A stretch of 64,000 nucleotides of DNA from Leifsonia sp. Root4. Lineage in GTDB: Bacteria > Actinomycetota > Actinomycetes > Actinomycetales > Microbacteriaceae. This document shows positions 8,723 through 17,064 of this stretch, one piece after another. The stretch is taken from positions 741,555 to 805,554 of the forward strand of contig NZ_LMDN01000002.1 in NCBI RefSeq assembly GCF_001425085.1, written 5' to 3'. The notes beneath the pieces are model-generated. The model saw only the letters and a list, made by a program, of their open reading frames with translations, had not been told where the DNA came from and ran no database searches. Made by a program: the position numbers and the translations under genes. Position 1 is the stretch's first letter, and every line of letters begins with the position of its first letter.

Positions 8723-9808
8723 CTACTGCGTGGAGAATGCCGCGTCGAAGCTGGTCGTCGGTCGTGGCCAGAGGAGCGAACGGATGTAGGCGAGCGCCTG
8801 CGGGCCGCCGTGCAGGCGGTCCATGCCGGCATCCTCCCACTCAATCGAGATGGGGCCGGCGTAGCCGATGGCGTCGAGCGCACGGAACGCGTCCTCCCAC
8901 GGAACATCGCCGTGCCCGGCGGAGACGAAGTCCCAGCCGCGGCGCGGATCGCCCCAGGGCAGGTGCGAGCCGAGCACTCCGGCCCTGCCGTTCTGTGGCC
9001 GCATCCGCGTGTCCTTGCAATCCACGTGATAGATGCGGTCCTTGAAGTCCCAGATGAAGCCGATGGGGTCGATGTTCTGCCACATCATGTGGCTGGGGTC
9101 CCAGTTGAAGCCGAAGGCCGGGCGGCGGCCGATCGCGTCGAGGGCGCGCACGCTCGACCAGTAGTCGTAGGCGATCTCGCTCGGGTGCACCTCGTGGGCG
9201 AATCGCACGCCCTCGTCGTCGAAGACGTCGAGGATGGGGTTCCAGCGCGTGGCGAAGTCCTCGAAGCCGGCGTCGATGACGCTCTCCGGCACCGGCGGGA
9301 ACATCGCGACGTACGGCCAGATCTTGGAACCGGTGAAGCCGACGACGGTATCGACGCCGAGCTTGCGGGCGACGCGTGCTGCACGCTTCATGTCGTCCGC
9401 TGCGCGCCGCCGCACCCCCTCGGCCTCGCCGTCGCCCCAGGTGTAGTCACGCAGGATGGCTTGGTGCCGGAAGTCGATCGGGTCATCGCACACCGCCTGC
9501 CCGGTGAGGTGGTTGGAGATCGCGTAGACGCTGAGGCCATGGCGGTCGAGGATGTCGAGCCGGGAGCGCAGGTAGGCGTCGTCTTCGTCGGCGCGCTTGA
9601 GGTCGAGGTGGTCGCCGGATGCCGCGATCTCCAGCCCGTCGTAGCCCCACTCGCTGGCGAGCCGTGCCACCTCCTCGAACGGGAGGTCGGCCCACTGGCC
9701 GGTGAAGAGCGTCACGGGATGCGTCGGGGTTTCGACAGGCTCAACCAGCGGGGTGGGCTCAACCAGCGGGGTCCGCTCAACCGGCGGGGTGGTGGGCTGC
9801 TCAGTCAT
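8723..9808 (-). CDS. Sugar phosphate isomerase/epimerase (xylose-isomerase-like TIM barrel)
   Basis: 361 residues, AP_endonuc_2-type TIM barrel. Readable metal/substrate blocks include WGYDGLEIAA, DTVVGFTGSKIWPY, FAHEVHPSEIAYD, FGFNWDPSHMMWQ, YHVDCKDTRM and GPISIEWEDAGMDR, with the Glu, Asp, His and Glu ligands usual for the fold. It is the last gene of the sugar operon; ATG 9808 overlaps the preceding stop by 4 bp, implying coupled translation. The exact substrate is unknown; relatives act on inositol derivatives, keto-sugars or tagatose/psicose. The first ~26 residues (TPPVERTPLVEPTPLVEP) are encoded by a dispersed repeat and are not part of the barrel. Confidence 0.88.
   Translation of the reverse strand: MTEQPTTPPVERTPLVEPTPLVEPVETPTHPVTLFTGQWADLPFEEVARLASEWGYDGLEIAASGDHLDLKRADEDDAYLRSRLDILDRHGLSVYAISNHLTGQAVCDDPIDFRHQAILRDYTWGDGEAEGVRRRAADDMKRAARVARKLGVDTVVGFTGSKIWPYVAMFPPVPESVIDAGFEDFATRWNPILDVFDDEGVRFAHEVHPSEIAYDYWSSVRALDAIGRRPAFGFNWDPSHMMWQNIDPIGFIWDFKDRIYHVDCKDTRMRPQNGRAGVLGSHLPWGDPRRGWDFVSAGHGDVPWEDAFRALDAIGYAGPISIEWEDAGMDRLHGGPQALAYIRSLLWPRPTTSFDAAFSTQ
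9727..9790. repeat. Dispersed repeat, family A (TTTCGACAGGCTCAACCAGCGG), inside coding region
   Basis: One complete unit (GTTTCGACAGGCTCAACCAG) is followed by two partial copies of its right half (CTCAACCAGCGGGGT and CTCAACCGGCGGGGT). All are read in frame by the TIM-barrel gene and give its PLVEP-type N-terminal tail. Other copies are at 10697-10834, 30111-30156, 32887-32916, 43384-43473 and 45002-45028. Confidence 0.9.
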
Positions 9809-10674
9809 CGGGGGTACCTCTCGTTCTGCAGGGCGGTCAGGTAGGCGAAGGAGCGCGCGGCGAGCGCGTCTTGGCTGTCGGCGAGCGGGCGCCACACCGA
9901 CGCGGCGACCGCGATAGTGGCGTTGTCGCCGGTGAAACTCTCCAGCCCGAGTGGCCCGCGGTACCCCACATCGTCGAGCGCGTCGAAGAACGCCGACCAG
10001 TCGATGTGGTCGTCGCCGACGGCGCCGCGGTCGTTGCCGCAGACCTGCACGTAGGCGAGGTGCTCCCCCGCACGGCGGATGGCGTCGCCGATGCTCTTCT
10101 CCTCGATGTTGAGGTGGTAGCTGTCCAGTGCCAGCCCGAGCCCGCGCCCGAGCAGCGGTCCGAGGGCGGCGAGAGCCTGCTCGACCGTGTTGATGAGGCT
10201 CGTCTCGTAGCGGTTGAGCGGTTCGACGGCCAGGCGGATGCCGCCCCGCTCGGCGCGGTTGACGACGGGGGTGAGCGCGGCACGCAGCTCGTCGAGGTGC
10301 GCGGCGCGGTCGGCATCCGTCATGCGCCAGGTGCGTCCGGTGGCCGCATAGAACGGGCCGGCGACAACGCGGGATCCGATGCGCTCGGCCACATCGATGC
10401 AGTGTACGAGGTAGTTCTGGGTGGCGACGATCTCGCTCGCCGGGGCGGCGATCAGATTGCGGCCCGGCCCCATCGCGCCGACGACGATCGGCAGCAGACG
10501 GTGTTCGGCGAGCACCTCGCGGGCACGATCGGGCGACCAGTCCCCCGGGGTTTCGATCGGCAGCTCGATCGCGCCGAAGCCGAGCGCGGCGGCCTTGGCG
10601 GCGAGCGACTCGAGCGAGGAATCGGTGAGGGGGCTCGTCCACACCCAGGTGTTCACGCCGAGCGTGCGTCGCAT
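9805..10674 (-). CDS. Sugar phosphate isomerase/epimerase (D-psicose/D-tagatose 3-epimerase-like)
   Basis: 289 residues, TIM barrel. It begins MRRTLGVNTWVWTSPL, typical of ketose 3-epimerase-like proteins, and carries the ligand segments GFGAIELPIE, AGPFYAATGR, AVEPLNRYETSLINT, ALDSYHLNIEEKS, VQVCGNDRGA and GPLGLESFTG. The conserved Glu, Asp, His and Glu of the metal site are all present. ATG 10674 is chosen for the strong AAGGAGG ribosome-binding site; the 13 upstream codons come from a repeat. It follows the binding-protein gene of the ABC transporter after 171 bp of repeat sequence and overlaps the next epimerase gene by 4 bp. It probably interconverts the imported sugar or its oxidised form. 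Confidence 0.9.
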   Translation of the reverse strand: MRRTLGVNTWVWTSPLTDSSLESLAAKAAALGFGAIELPIETPGDWSPDRAREVLAEHRLLPIVVGAMGPGRNLIAAPASEIVATQNYLVHCIDVAERIGSRVVAGPFYAATGRTWRMTDADRAAHLDELRAALTPVVNRAERGGIRLAVEPLNRYETSLINTVEQALAALGPLLGRGLGLALDSYHLNIEEKSIGDAIRRAGEHLAYVQVCGNDRGAVGDDHIDWSAFFDALDDVGYRGPLGLESFTGDNATIAVAASVWRPLADSQDALAARSFAYLTALQNERYPR

Positions 10675-10696
10675 GCTGCCTCCTTGCAGTTGTGGT

Positions 10697-10834
10697 GATT
10701 TCGACAAGCTCAATCAACGGGCTAGGCCCGCTCAATCAACGAACCGACGGGATCAGTCAACGGGACGCGGCTGAGCCTGTCGAATCCCCCGTAGGGGTTT
10801 CGACAGGCTCAACCAGCGGGATCCGCTCAATCGG
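10697..10834. repeat. Family A repeat cluster between binding protein and epimerase genes
   Basis: Several copies of the family A unit in both orientations: TTTCGACAAGCTCAATCAAC on the left, TGAGCCTGTCGAATC in the middle and TTTCGACAGGCTCAACCAG on the right, with partial CTCAATCAACG units between. The middle and right copies face each other and can form a hairpin. It fills almost the whole 171-bp gap and may attenuate transcription within the operon. Confidence 0.9.
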
Positions 10835-10845
10835 CCGAATTCCGG

Positions 10846-12057
10846 TTACGGAATCTGGCGCTCCTGCCAGACGGTCGGGTAGCCGGGCAGGTCCTCTCCG
10901 CCGAACTTGGCGTAGTGGCCGTCGGGCATTCCATCGTTGGCCTCAAGGTACTGGTCGACCTCTTCAGCGGTGATCGGGCTCTGCGGCAGCACCCACTCCT
11001 TCGGAACTTCCTCACCGGCGAAGATCTTCTGCGCGGCGAGAAGCGGCGTGCGCCACTGGAAGTTGGAGTAGACGGGAGCGAGGCCGGTCAGCCCGGTCTC
11101 CTTCCACTTGCGCAGGAAGCTCATCTCGTCTTCACCGGTCATCACCGGGTAGTCGGCTCCGGCATCCTCGAAGGCCTCGATGGCCGCGACGGCGCCGTCA
11201 CCGGCATCCATCCAGATGCCCTGCACGTCACCCTTGGCGAGCTCGTCCGAGATGATCTTCTTGATCTCGGCCGGGTCTGCACCGGTGAAGTAGTCGACAG
11301 CCTCAATGCCGGCCTCGTCGAGGAGCTTCTCGGCTGCCGCCCAGCGCTGCTCGAGCACATCGACGCCGGGAAGGATGCGCAAGGCCACAACCTTGTCGCC
11401 TTCCTCGAGGTTCTCGATGAGGAACTCGGCGGTGTCAATGCCCCACGCGAATCCACCGATCGGGTGGATGAACGTGACGGGGCAGTCCGTCTGAACGCCG
11501 CGGTCGAAGACGATCACGGGAAGCCCGGTGTCGCAGGCACGCTCGACGGCCGGTGTCATGGCCGCCGTGCTGTTCGGCGAGATGACGAAGAAGTCGCAGT
11601 TGCCTTCGTTGATGAAGTAGTCGATGTCGGCGATCTGCGTGTCATCGCTGTCCTGCGCGTCGCGGGTCTCCAGCTCGCTGATGGCACCAGACTCCTGCAG
11701 CGCCTTCAGCTGCTCGTTCATGGTGATCCAGCCGGTCTGGCGCCAGGGGTTCGAGATCGAGGCGTTGGCGAAGCAGCCCTTCTTGGCGCCCTCGGCCTTG
11801 TACTGGCTGGTGTCGGTCATCTCGGCGTTGATGTATTGCAGGTAGGGCTGACCTTCCGGCCCCTCCGGAACGACGTCGCGCTCCGCGTCCTGCTTGTCGA
11901 ACAGCGCCTGGTCGAACCACTCCACCGACGGCTCGGCGGATTCCTCGCTGCCCGTTGTCTCGGTTGGGGCGGTCACGCTGGGGTCGGTCGTGCAGCCGGC
12001 CAGTGTCAACAGCGCGAGCGCTCCGACCATGGCGGACGCTACGTGCATTCGTCGCAT
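10846..12057 (-). CDS. Sugar ABC transporter substrate-binding lipoprotein
   Basis: 403 residues. A lipoprotein signal peptide with lipobox LAGC gives lipidated Cys22, followed by a Ser/Thr/Glu-rich linker. The mature part is a periplasmic-binding-protein type 1 (RbsB/XylF-like) fold: FANASISNPWRQTGWITM, FVISPNSTAAMTPAVERA, LPVIVFDRG, FAWGIDTAEFLIEN, ILPGVDVLEQRW, GIWMDAGDGAVAAIEAFED and MTGEDEMSFL. ATG 12057 is preferred over GTG 12060 because AAGGAGG is then 6 bp upstream. The start codon shares a base with the TGA of the permease gene. It captures the sugar for the permeases at 12057-14245. Confidence 0.92.
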   Translation of the reverse strand: MRRMHVASAMVGALALLTLAGCTTDPSVTAPTETTGSEESAEPSVEWFDQALFDKQDAERDVVPEGPEGQPYLQYINAEMTDTSQYKAEGAKKGCFANASISNPWRQTGWITMNEQLKALQESGAISELETRDAQDSDDTQIADIDYFINEGNCDFFVISPNSTAAMTPAVERACDTGLPVIVFDRGVQTDCPVTFIHPIGGFAWGIDTAEFLIENLEEGDKVVALRILPGVDVLEQRWAAAEKLLDEAGIEAVDYFTGADPAEIKKIISDELAKGDVQGIWMDAGDGAVAAIEAFEDAGADYPVMTGEDEMSFLRKWKETGLTGLAPVYSNFQWRTPLLAAQKIFAGEEVPKEWVLPQSPITAEEVDQYLEANDGMPDGHYAKFGGEDLPGYPTVWQERQIP

Positions 12058-13154
12058 CACAAACCTCCTTGGTTGTGTGTCTTGTCGCCCTCGCCGTGCG
12101 CTGGGTCAGCGCCATGAGGGGTGTGAGTTGCAGTGCGAGTCGCGCCCACCATTGGGCGCTCCTCCTTCTCCGGTGTGGGGGAAGCTTGTGCCGGCCGCGC
12201 CTTGCGCGAGCGGAAGGTCGTGGCCGAGTAGGCGACGGCCGCGATGATGATGACGCCCTGGATGGCATCGCGCCAGGTGGACGGGACGCCGGCGAAGTTC
12301 AGCAGCGTGAACAGCGCCTCGAGCGCGAATGCTCCGGCGACAGCGGCGACGACCCAGCCGCGCCCGCCACCGAGCACGGCACCGCCGAGGACGACCGCCG
12401 TGATCGCGATGAACTCGTAGCCGCGACCGACCGACGGGTGCACCCCGGCGTAGCCGACGAGCAGGATGCCGGCGAGGGTCGCCGAGAGCGAGGAGATGAT
12501 GAAGGTGCTCGTCTTGACCCACCAGCTGCGCACGCCGGCGTAGCTCGCCGCCGTCGGGTTGTCTCCGAGGGCGATGATCGTGCGGCCGAAGGGCAGCTTC
12601 GTGAACCAGATGGCGAGCGCCAGCACGACGGCGAGGATCAGCACGGACCACGGGATGATGTCGAGGATCGGCACATCGCGGATGCCGCCACGCCCGATCT
12701 CGCGGAAGCCGTCGGCGGGGTTGCCCGTCGCGGCGCCGCCCGTCCAATACAGCACGCCACCGAGCAGCGCGAGCATCATGCCCAGCGTCACGATGAACGA
12801 CGGCACCTTGAGGAAGGAGACGATCAGTCCGTTGATGAGGCCGATGACAGCGCCGAAGATGAACATGAAGATCAGCACGGGCACCGTGCGGGACTCATCC
12901 TGACCGACCAGGTTCCCGGCGATCACAACCTGGGCCGTGACGAGCGATCCCATGGAGAGGTCGAACTCACCGCCGACGATCACGAAGTACTGGCCGATCG
13001 CCACGATCGCGATCGGGGCGACTCGCTGAATGAAGCGCATCAGCTGGCCGGGCTCGGCGAAGTTCGGGTTCAGGATGGTGATGGCCACGAGCAGCAGCGC
13101 CAGCAGCAGGAAGACGGCGCCGCGGGGGCTGACCAGGGTCTTCACGGCGTTCAT
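12057..13154 (-). CDS. Sugar ABC transporter permease (RbsC/BPD_transp_2 family)
   Basis: 365 residues, about nine membrane helices, BPD_transp_2 family. It starts MNAVKTLVSPRGAVFLLL. Family markers are AIGQYFVIVGGEFDLSMGS, FIVTLGMMLALLGGVLY and the ATPase-contact region GYEFIAITAVVLGGAVLGGG. The last ~45 residues are a polar, Pro/Thr/Glu-rich cytoplasmic tail. ATG 13154 overlaps the stop of the other permease (ATGA). Together the two permeases form the heterodimeric channel. Confidence 0.93.
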   Translation of the reverse strand: MNAVKTLVSPRGAVFLLLALLLVAITILNPNFAEPGQLMRFIQRVAPIAIVAIGQYFVIVGGEFDLSMGSLVTAQVVIAGNLVGQDESRTVPVLIFMFIFGAVIGLINGLIVSFLKVPSFIVTLGMMLALLGGVLYWTGGAATGNPADGFREIGRGGIRDVPILDIIPWSVLILAVVLALAIWFTKLPFGRTIIALGDNPTAASYAGVRSWWVKTSTFIISSLSATLAGILLVGYAGVHPSVGRGYEFIAITAVVLGGAVLGGGRGWVVAAVAGAFALEALFTLLNFAGVPSTWRDAIQGVIIIAAVAYSATTFRSRKARPAQASPTPEKEERPMVGATRTATHTPHGADPAHGEGDKTHNQGGL

Positions 13155-14245
13155 GCCTGGTCTCCCTTGTGGGAGGCGAGCGCGGGGGCGGCTGCCCCGG
13201 CATCCGGTGCATCGTGCGTGGCGGCGGACGTCGGATCCTCCGATGACCCGCCCGGCCCGAATCGGGCCCGACGCTGTTCGACCTGACGGCCGGTGTAGAC
13301 GGCGACCGCCGCGACGATCACGATGCCACGCACGACGTCTTTCATGAAGGGGTTGACCTGCATGACGCTCATCACGTTGTCGAGGACGGCGAAGATCGCG
13401 ACGCCGCCGATGGTGCCCCAGATCGATCCGCGGCCGCCGGCGAGCAGCGTGCCGCCGAGCACGACCGCCGCGATCGAGAGCAGGTCGTAGCCGCCCTGGG
13501 TACCGACGGTCGGGCTGCCGACGCCGAGCCGGCTGGCCAGCAGCAGGCCGGCCATGGCGGCGGTGACCGAACAGAGCACGTGGGCGAGGATCACGGGGTT
13601 GGCGGTACGGATACCACTGAGCCTGGCCACCTGCTCGTTGCCGCCGACGGCGAAGATGTGGTTGCCGACGCGGGTGCGGCTGAGGAAGAACGCGCCAAGC
13701 AGCGCGACGAAGAGCATGATGATCGTCGAGATCGGGACCGGCCCGACACCGGTGGCGCCGATCAGCTGGAACTCCCACGGCACGCTGCCGCTCGTTCCCT
13801 TGTAGTTGGTGTCGAGGTAGCCCTTGATGATGAGCCCCGTGCCGAGGGTGGCGATGAAGCCGTGCACCCGGAGCTTCGTCACGACCAGGCCGTTCACGAG
13901 GCCGAGCAGCGCGGCGACGCCGAGGGTGAGCACGACCGCGGTGCCGATGTTTGCCGGGTTGCCCGCCATCGTGTCGGCCGCGATCAGGCTGGAGAGGCTG
14001 ATGACGTAGGGCACGGAGAGGTCGAGCGAGCCGCAGAGGATCACGAGCGTCTGCCCGATCGCCACGAAGCCGAGCACGCTCATGCCGGTGAGGATGTCGC
14101 GGATGTTGCCGGCGCTGAAGAAGCTGCGCCCGACGGTGGCGACGAGGATCGCGCTGATAAGGATCACCCCGAGCAGCGCCACGTAGACGAGGACGGTGGA
14201 GTCGAGGCGTCGCCCCGATCGGCGGCGGGCCGTGACCGCGTTCAT
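13151..14245 (-). CDS. Sugar ABC transporter permease (RbsC/BPD_transp_2 family)
   Basis: 364 residues, BPD_transp_2 family, clearly related to the neighbouring permease. Markers are GFVAIGQTLVILCGSLDLSV, GFIATLGTGLIIKGYL and YDLLSIAAVVLGGTLLAGG. After the final helix it has a charged and Ala/Asp-rich tail of about 40 residues. Start and stop both overlap neighbouring genes by 4 bp, so the transporter is one translationally coupled unit. Confidence 0.93.
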   Translation of the reverse strand: MNAVTARRRSGRRLDSTVLVYVALLGVILISAILVATVGRSFFSAGNIRDILTGMSVLGFVAIGQTLVILCGSLDLSVPYVISLSSLIAADTMAGNPANIGTAVVLTLGVAALLGLVNGLVVTKLRVHGFIATLGTGLIIKGYLDTNYKGTSGSVPWEFQLIGATGVGPVPISTIIMLFVALLGAFFLSRTRVGNHIFAVGGNEQVARLSGIRTANPVILAHVLCSVTAAMAGLLLASRLGVGSPTVGTQGGYDLLSIAAVVLGGTLLAGGRGSIWGTIGGVAIFAVLDNVMSVMQVNPFMKDVVRGIVIVAAVAVYTGRQVEQRRARFGPGGSSEDPTSAATHDAPDAGAAAPALASHKGDQA

Positions 14246-15810
14246 GCTTGTTCTCCTTCGAGAGCGTCGTCGACGAGCGCCGCAGCGCCCGGGTGCGCGG
14301 CGCCGGTTGCGGCCGAGAGCACCAGTTCCTCGCTGGCACCGGCTGGCAGCTCGGCCACGATGCGGCCGTCGTGCATCACGAGGATCCTGTCGGACATGCC
14401 GATCACCTCCGGCAGCTCCGAGGAGATCATGAGGATCGCGACCCCGTCCTTGGCGAGCTGGCGCATGAGTTGGTAGACGGCGATCTTGGCGCCGACGTCG
14501 ATGCCACGGGTGGGCTCGTCGAGCAGCACGACTCGCGGCTTCGTGGCCAGCCACTTGGCCAGCACCACCTTCTGCTGGTTGCCGCCGGAGAGGAACTGCA
14601 CCTCTTGGTCGAGCCCCTGCGAGCTGATCTCGAGCGAGCTGAGCACGCCCGGGATCTCCTTGCGCACGGCCGAGGTGCGGCGGGCGAACACTCCGCGGAT
14701 CACGAGCAGCGCGTTGTCGAGCACGGACTGGCCGAGCGCGAGCCCCTGCGCCTTGCGGTCCTCGGTGATGAGCGCGACGCCGTGTTTGACGGCCGAGCGG
14801 GCGCTCGTGACGCGCACGGGAGCACCGTCGAGGGCGAGCGAGCCGCGGGAGAAGGGCGCGGCGCCGAAGATCGCCTCGACGAGTTCGGTGCGCCCGCTGC
14901 CCTGGAGCCCGGAGACGCCGACGATCTCGCCGGCCCGCAGCTCGAGGTCGATGCCATCGACGAAGGCGTTGCCGCCACCGGCGACCGCCAGGCGGAGTTC
15001 CCCGACCGTGGTTCCCTCTTCAGGGCCGGGGAAGAATGTCTCGATCGAGCGGCCGACCATGCGGCGCACCAGCTCGTTCGTGGTGAGTTCTGTGGTCGGC
15101 CCGCTGCTGACGAGGGCGCCGTCCTTCAGCACCGTGATGCTGTCGCAGAGGTCGAAGATCTCTTTGAGACGGTGGCTGACGTAGAGGATGGCCACGCCGC
15201 GTGCCTGCAGCCTGCGGATGATCCCGTAGAGCAGCGTGACCTCGTGGTCGGCCAGCGCCGCCGTGGGCTCGTCCATCGAGATCACCTTGGCGTCATAGCT
15301 GAGTGCCTTGGCGATCTCGACGATCTGCTGCTCGGCGACGGTGAGGCTGCCCACCCGCGCCGACGGGTCGATGAAGTCGATGCCGAGCTGGTCGAGCAAA
15401 GCCTTCGTTTCGCGCACCATGCCGCGCTGGTCGACGAAGCCGGCCTTGCGTGGTTCCCTGCCGAGGTAGATGTTCTGGGCGACGCTGCGTTCCGGCAGCA
15501 GGTTGAACTCCTGGAAGACCGTCGCGAGACCGGCCTTCATCGCCTGGACCGGGTGGCCGAAGGTCACCGGCTCCCCCGCGAACGTCACGGTGCCGGCATC
15601 CCGTTCGTACACGCCGGCGAGGATCTTCATGAAGGTCGATTTGCCGGCGCCGTTCTCGCCGACGAGGCCGTGCACCTGCCCCGGCCACAGCTCGATGCCG
15701 ACGTCGTGCAGCACGGTGACGCCGAAGAAGCTCTTGCTGAGCCCGGATGCCGTGAGGATCGGCTCCGTGGCCTGCGCCGCTGCCGGTGCTGTCGTGTTGT
15801 TCTCGCTCAT
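14242..15810 (-). CDS. Sugar ABC transporter ATP-binding protein (RbsA/MglA-like, two ABC domains)
   Basis: 522 residues with tandem ABC modules, as in ribose/galactose importers. Domain 1 has Walker A GENGAGKST (~residue 52), signature LTVAEQQIVEIAKALS and Walker B VISMDEPTAAL. Domain 2 has a degenerate Walker A (GLQGSGRTE), intact signature LSGGNQQKVVLAKWL and VVLLDEPTRGID. The weakened second Walker A is normal for this family. It energises the two permeases that follow with 4-bp overlaps, and its own start overlaps the dehydrogenase stop. Confidence 0.95.
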   Translation of the reverse strand: MSENNTTAPAAAQATEPILTASGLSKSFFGVTVLHDVGIELWPGQVHGLVGENGAGKSTFMKILAGVYERDAGTVTFAGEPVTFGHPVQAMKAGLATVFQEFNLLPERSVAQNIYLGREPRKAGFVDQRGMVRETKALLDQLGIDFIDPSARVGSLTVAEQQIVEIAKALSYDAKVISMDEPTAALADHEVTLLYGIIRRLQARGVAILYVSHRLKEIFDLCDSITVLKDGALVSSGPTTELTTNELVRRMVGRSIETFFPGPEEGTTVGELRLAVAGGGNAFVDGIDLELRAGEIVGVSGLQGSGRTELVEAIFGAAPFSRGSLALDGAPVRVTSARSAVKHGVALITEDRKAQGLALGQSVLDNALLVIRGVFARRTSAVRKEIPGVLSSLEISSQGLDQEVQFLSGGNQQKVVLAKWLATKPRVVLLDEPTRGIDVGAKIAVYQLMRQLAKDGVAILMISSELPEVIGMSDRILVMHDGRIVAELPAGASEELVLSAATGAAHPGAAALVDDALEGEQA

Positions 15811-16955
15811 GCGCTGACCTCCACCCAGGCTCCGGAGACGTGCGATTCCAGCACGGCCGCGGTCACGTGCACCGCGCGCAGCCCGTCGGCGAACGTCGGC
15901 AGTCCGTCCGGCGCCGCTCCCGCGGTCGCGGCGTAGCTGTCGGCGATGAAGGAGTTGAACGCGTCCTGGTATCCCATCGGGTGACCGGACGGCACCGTGC
16001 TGAGACGTGCGGCATCCGGCGCCAGGGTCTCCGGATCGCGCAGCAGCAGCTGCGAGCCCGAACGCCGGCCGAGCCAGAGCTCCTCCGGCCGTTCCTGGTC
16101 GAAGCGGATGCTCTGCTCTGTTCCGGCGATCTCCAGCACGAGGCTGTTCTTCCGGCCGGGCGCGACCTGCGAGACCAAGAGGGTGCCGACCGCGCCGCCA
16201 CTCATCTCGACGACGAGTGCGACGAGGTCTTCCGTCGCGATGTCGCGATTGTCGCCGCGGTCCCCGTAGACGGTGCGGGTGGTGGCGTTGAGGCGCGCGA
16301 TGCGGTCGCCTGTCACGAACTCGAGCAGGTCGACCAGGTGGGATCCGATATCGGCGAATGCCCTCGACGGGCCGCCGAGTTCTGCGCTGACCCGCCAGTC
16401 GTCGGCGAGCGGCTCTGCCAGCCAGTCCTGCAGGTAGCCGCCGGTGATGCTGAGCAGGCGCCCGGTCTCGCCGGCCTGCACACGGGCCCTCGCCTCGCGC
16501 ACCATCGGGTGGAAACGGTAGACGAACGGCACGGTCGCGCTGAGGCCGGATGTCTCTGCCCGCCGTGCCAGGGCTGCGGCATCCCCGACCGTCGTCGCCA
16601 ACGGCTTCTCGCAGACCACGTGCTTGCCCGCGTCGAGCGCGGCCAGAGCGAAGCGGGCGTGAGTCGTGTTGGGGGTGCAGACGTGAATGATGTCGATGTC
16701 GTCGTCGGCCAGGAGCTCGTCGACCGAGTCGTATGCCCGCCCGAGGCCGAGGCGGGCCGCGGCGCTTTCCGCGCTCCGGCCGCTCGATGAGGCGACGGCG
16801 GAGAGCTCTGCTCCGGCTGCGCGGGCGGCCCTGCTGTGCACGGTGGCCATGAAGCCCGCGCCGATGAAGCCCGCTCGCGGAGCGACGGCACGGCCTGTCG
16901 CTGCGGCGGCTGCTTCTCGCGCCGGTACGGCGGAGTCAATGACGGTCTTTGTCAT
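15807..16955 (-). CDS. Gfo/Idh/MocA-family NAD(P)-dependent oxidoreductase
   Basis: 382 residues from ATG 16955; GTG 16973 is an alternative, and neither has a clear ribosome-binding site, so the first transcript may be nearly leaderless. The Rossmann motif is GFIGAGFMATVHSRAA; the family EKP motif is KHVVCEKPLA; FVYRFHPMVREA and the catalytic region GGPSRAFADIGSHLVDLLEF follow, containing the usual D-x-G-x-H. Such enzymes oxidise a secondary hydroxyl of a sugar or inositol to a keto group. As first gene of the operon it would act on the substrate brought in by the transporter, with the two epimerases downstream. Confidence 0.9.
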   Translation of the reverse strand: MTKTVIDSAVPAREAAAAATGRAVAPRAGFIGAGFMATVHSRAARAAGAELSAVASSSGRSAESAAARLGLGRAYDSVDELLADDDIDIIHVCTPNTTHARFALAALDAGKHVVCEKPLATTVGDAAALARRAETSGLSATVPFVYRFHPMVREARARVQAGETGRLLSITGGYLQDWLAEPLADDWRVSAELGGPSRAFADIGSHLVDLLEFVTGDRIARLNATTRTVYGDRGDNRDIATEDLVALVVEMSGGAVGTLLVSQVAPGRKNSLVLEIAGTEQSIRFDQERPEELWLGRRSGSQLLLRDPETLAPDAARLSTVPSGHPMGYQDAFNSFIADSYAATAGAAPDGLPTFADGLRAVHVTAAVLESHVSGAWVEVSA

Positions 16956-16979
16956 GGAGAGAGTGTGACACACATCGCT

Positions 16980-17009
16980 CGACTTTTGCTAGTGCAAAAT
17001 CAAAAGTCG
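16980..17009. promoter_or_regulatory. Nested palindrome between the sugar operon and the ROK gene: candidate ROK operator
   Basis: Outer arms CGACTTTTG (16980-16988) and CAAAAGTCG (17001-17009) are perfect inverted copies. A second perfect pair, TTTTGC (16984-16989) and GCAAAA (16994-16999), sits within them. The site lies in the 109-bp divergent promoter region, where a ROK repressor would be expected to bind. The AT-rich sequence around it stands out. Binding itself is inference. Confidence 0.65.
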
Positions 17010-17064
17010 TTTGTTTCGAATCAGCTTCAATTCGTCACCCCCGAATAAGCCGATGTGATTTACT

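Noticed and set aside
8723..10735. A 670-codon frame joining both TIM-barrel genes
   Set aside because: The N-terminal half is a wrong-frame reading of the epimerase at 9805-10674; the true gene starts at ATG 9808 in a 4-bp overlap.
12057..14339. One 760-codon minus-strand frame covering both sugar permeases
   Set aside because: Only the last 365 codons are a real permease; the earlier part is the other permease read in the wrong frame and is Arg/His-rich. The real genes overlap by 4 bp.
14248..15936. A 562-codon plus-strand frame opposite the sugar ABC ATPase
   Set aside because: Antisense shadow of a highly conserved two-domain ATPase.
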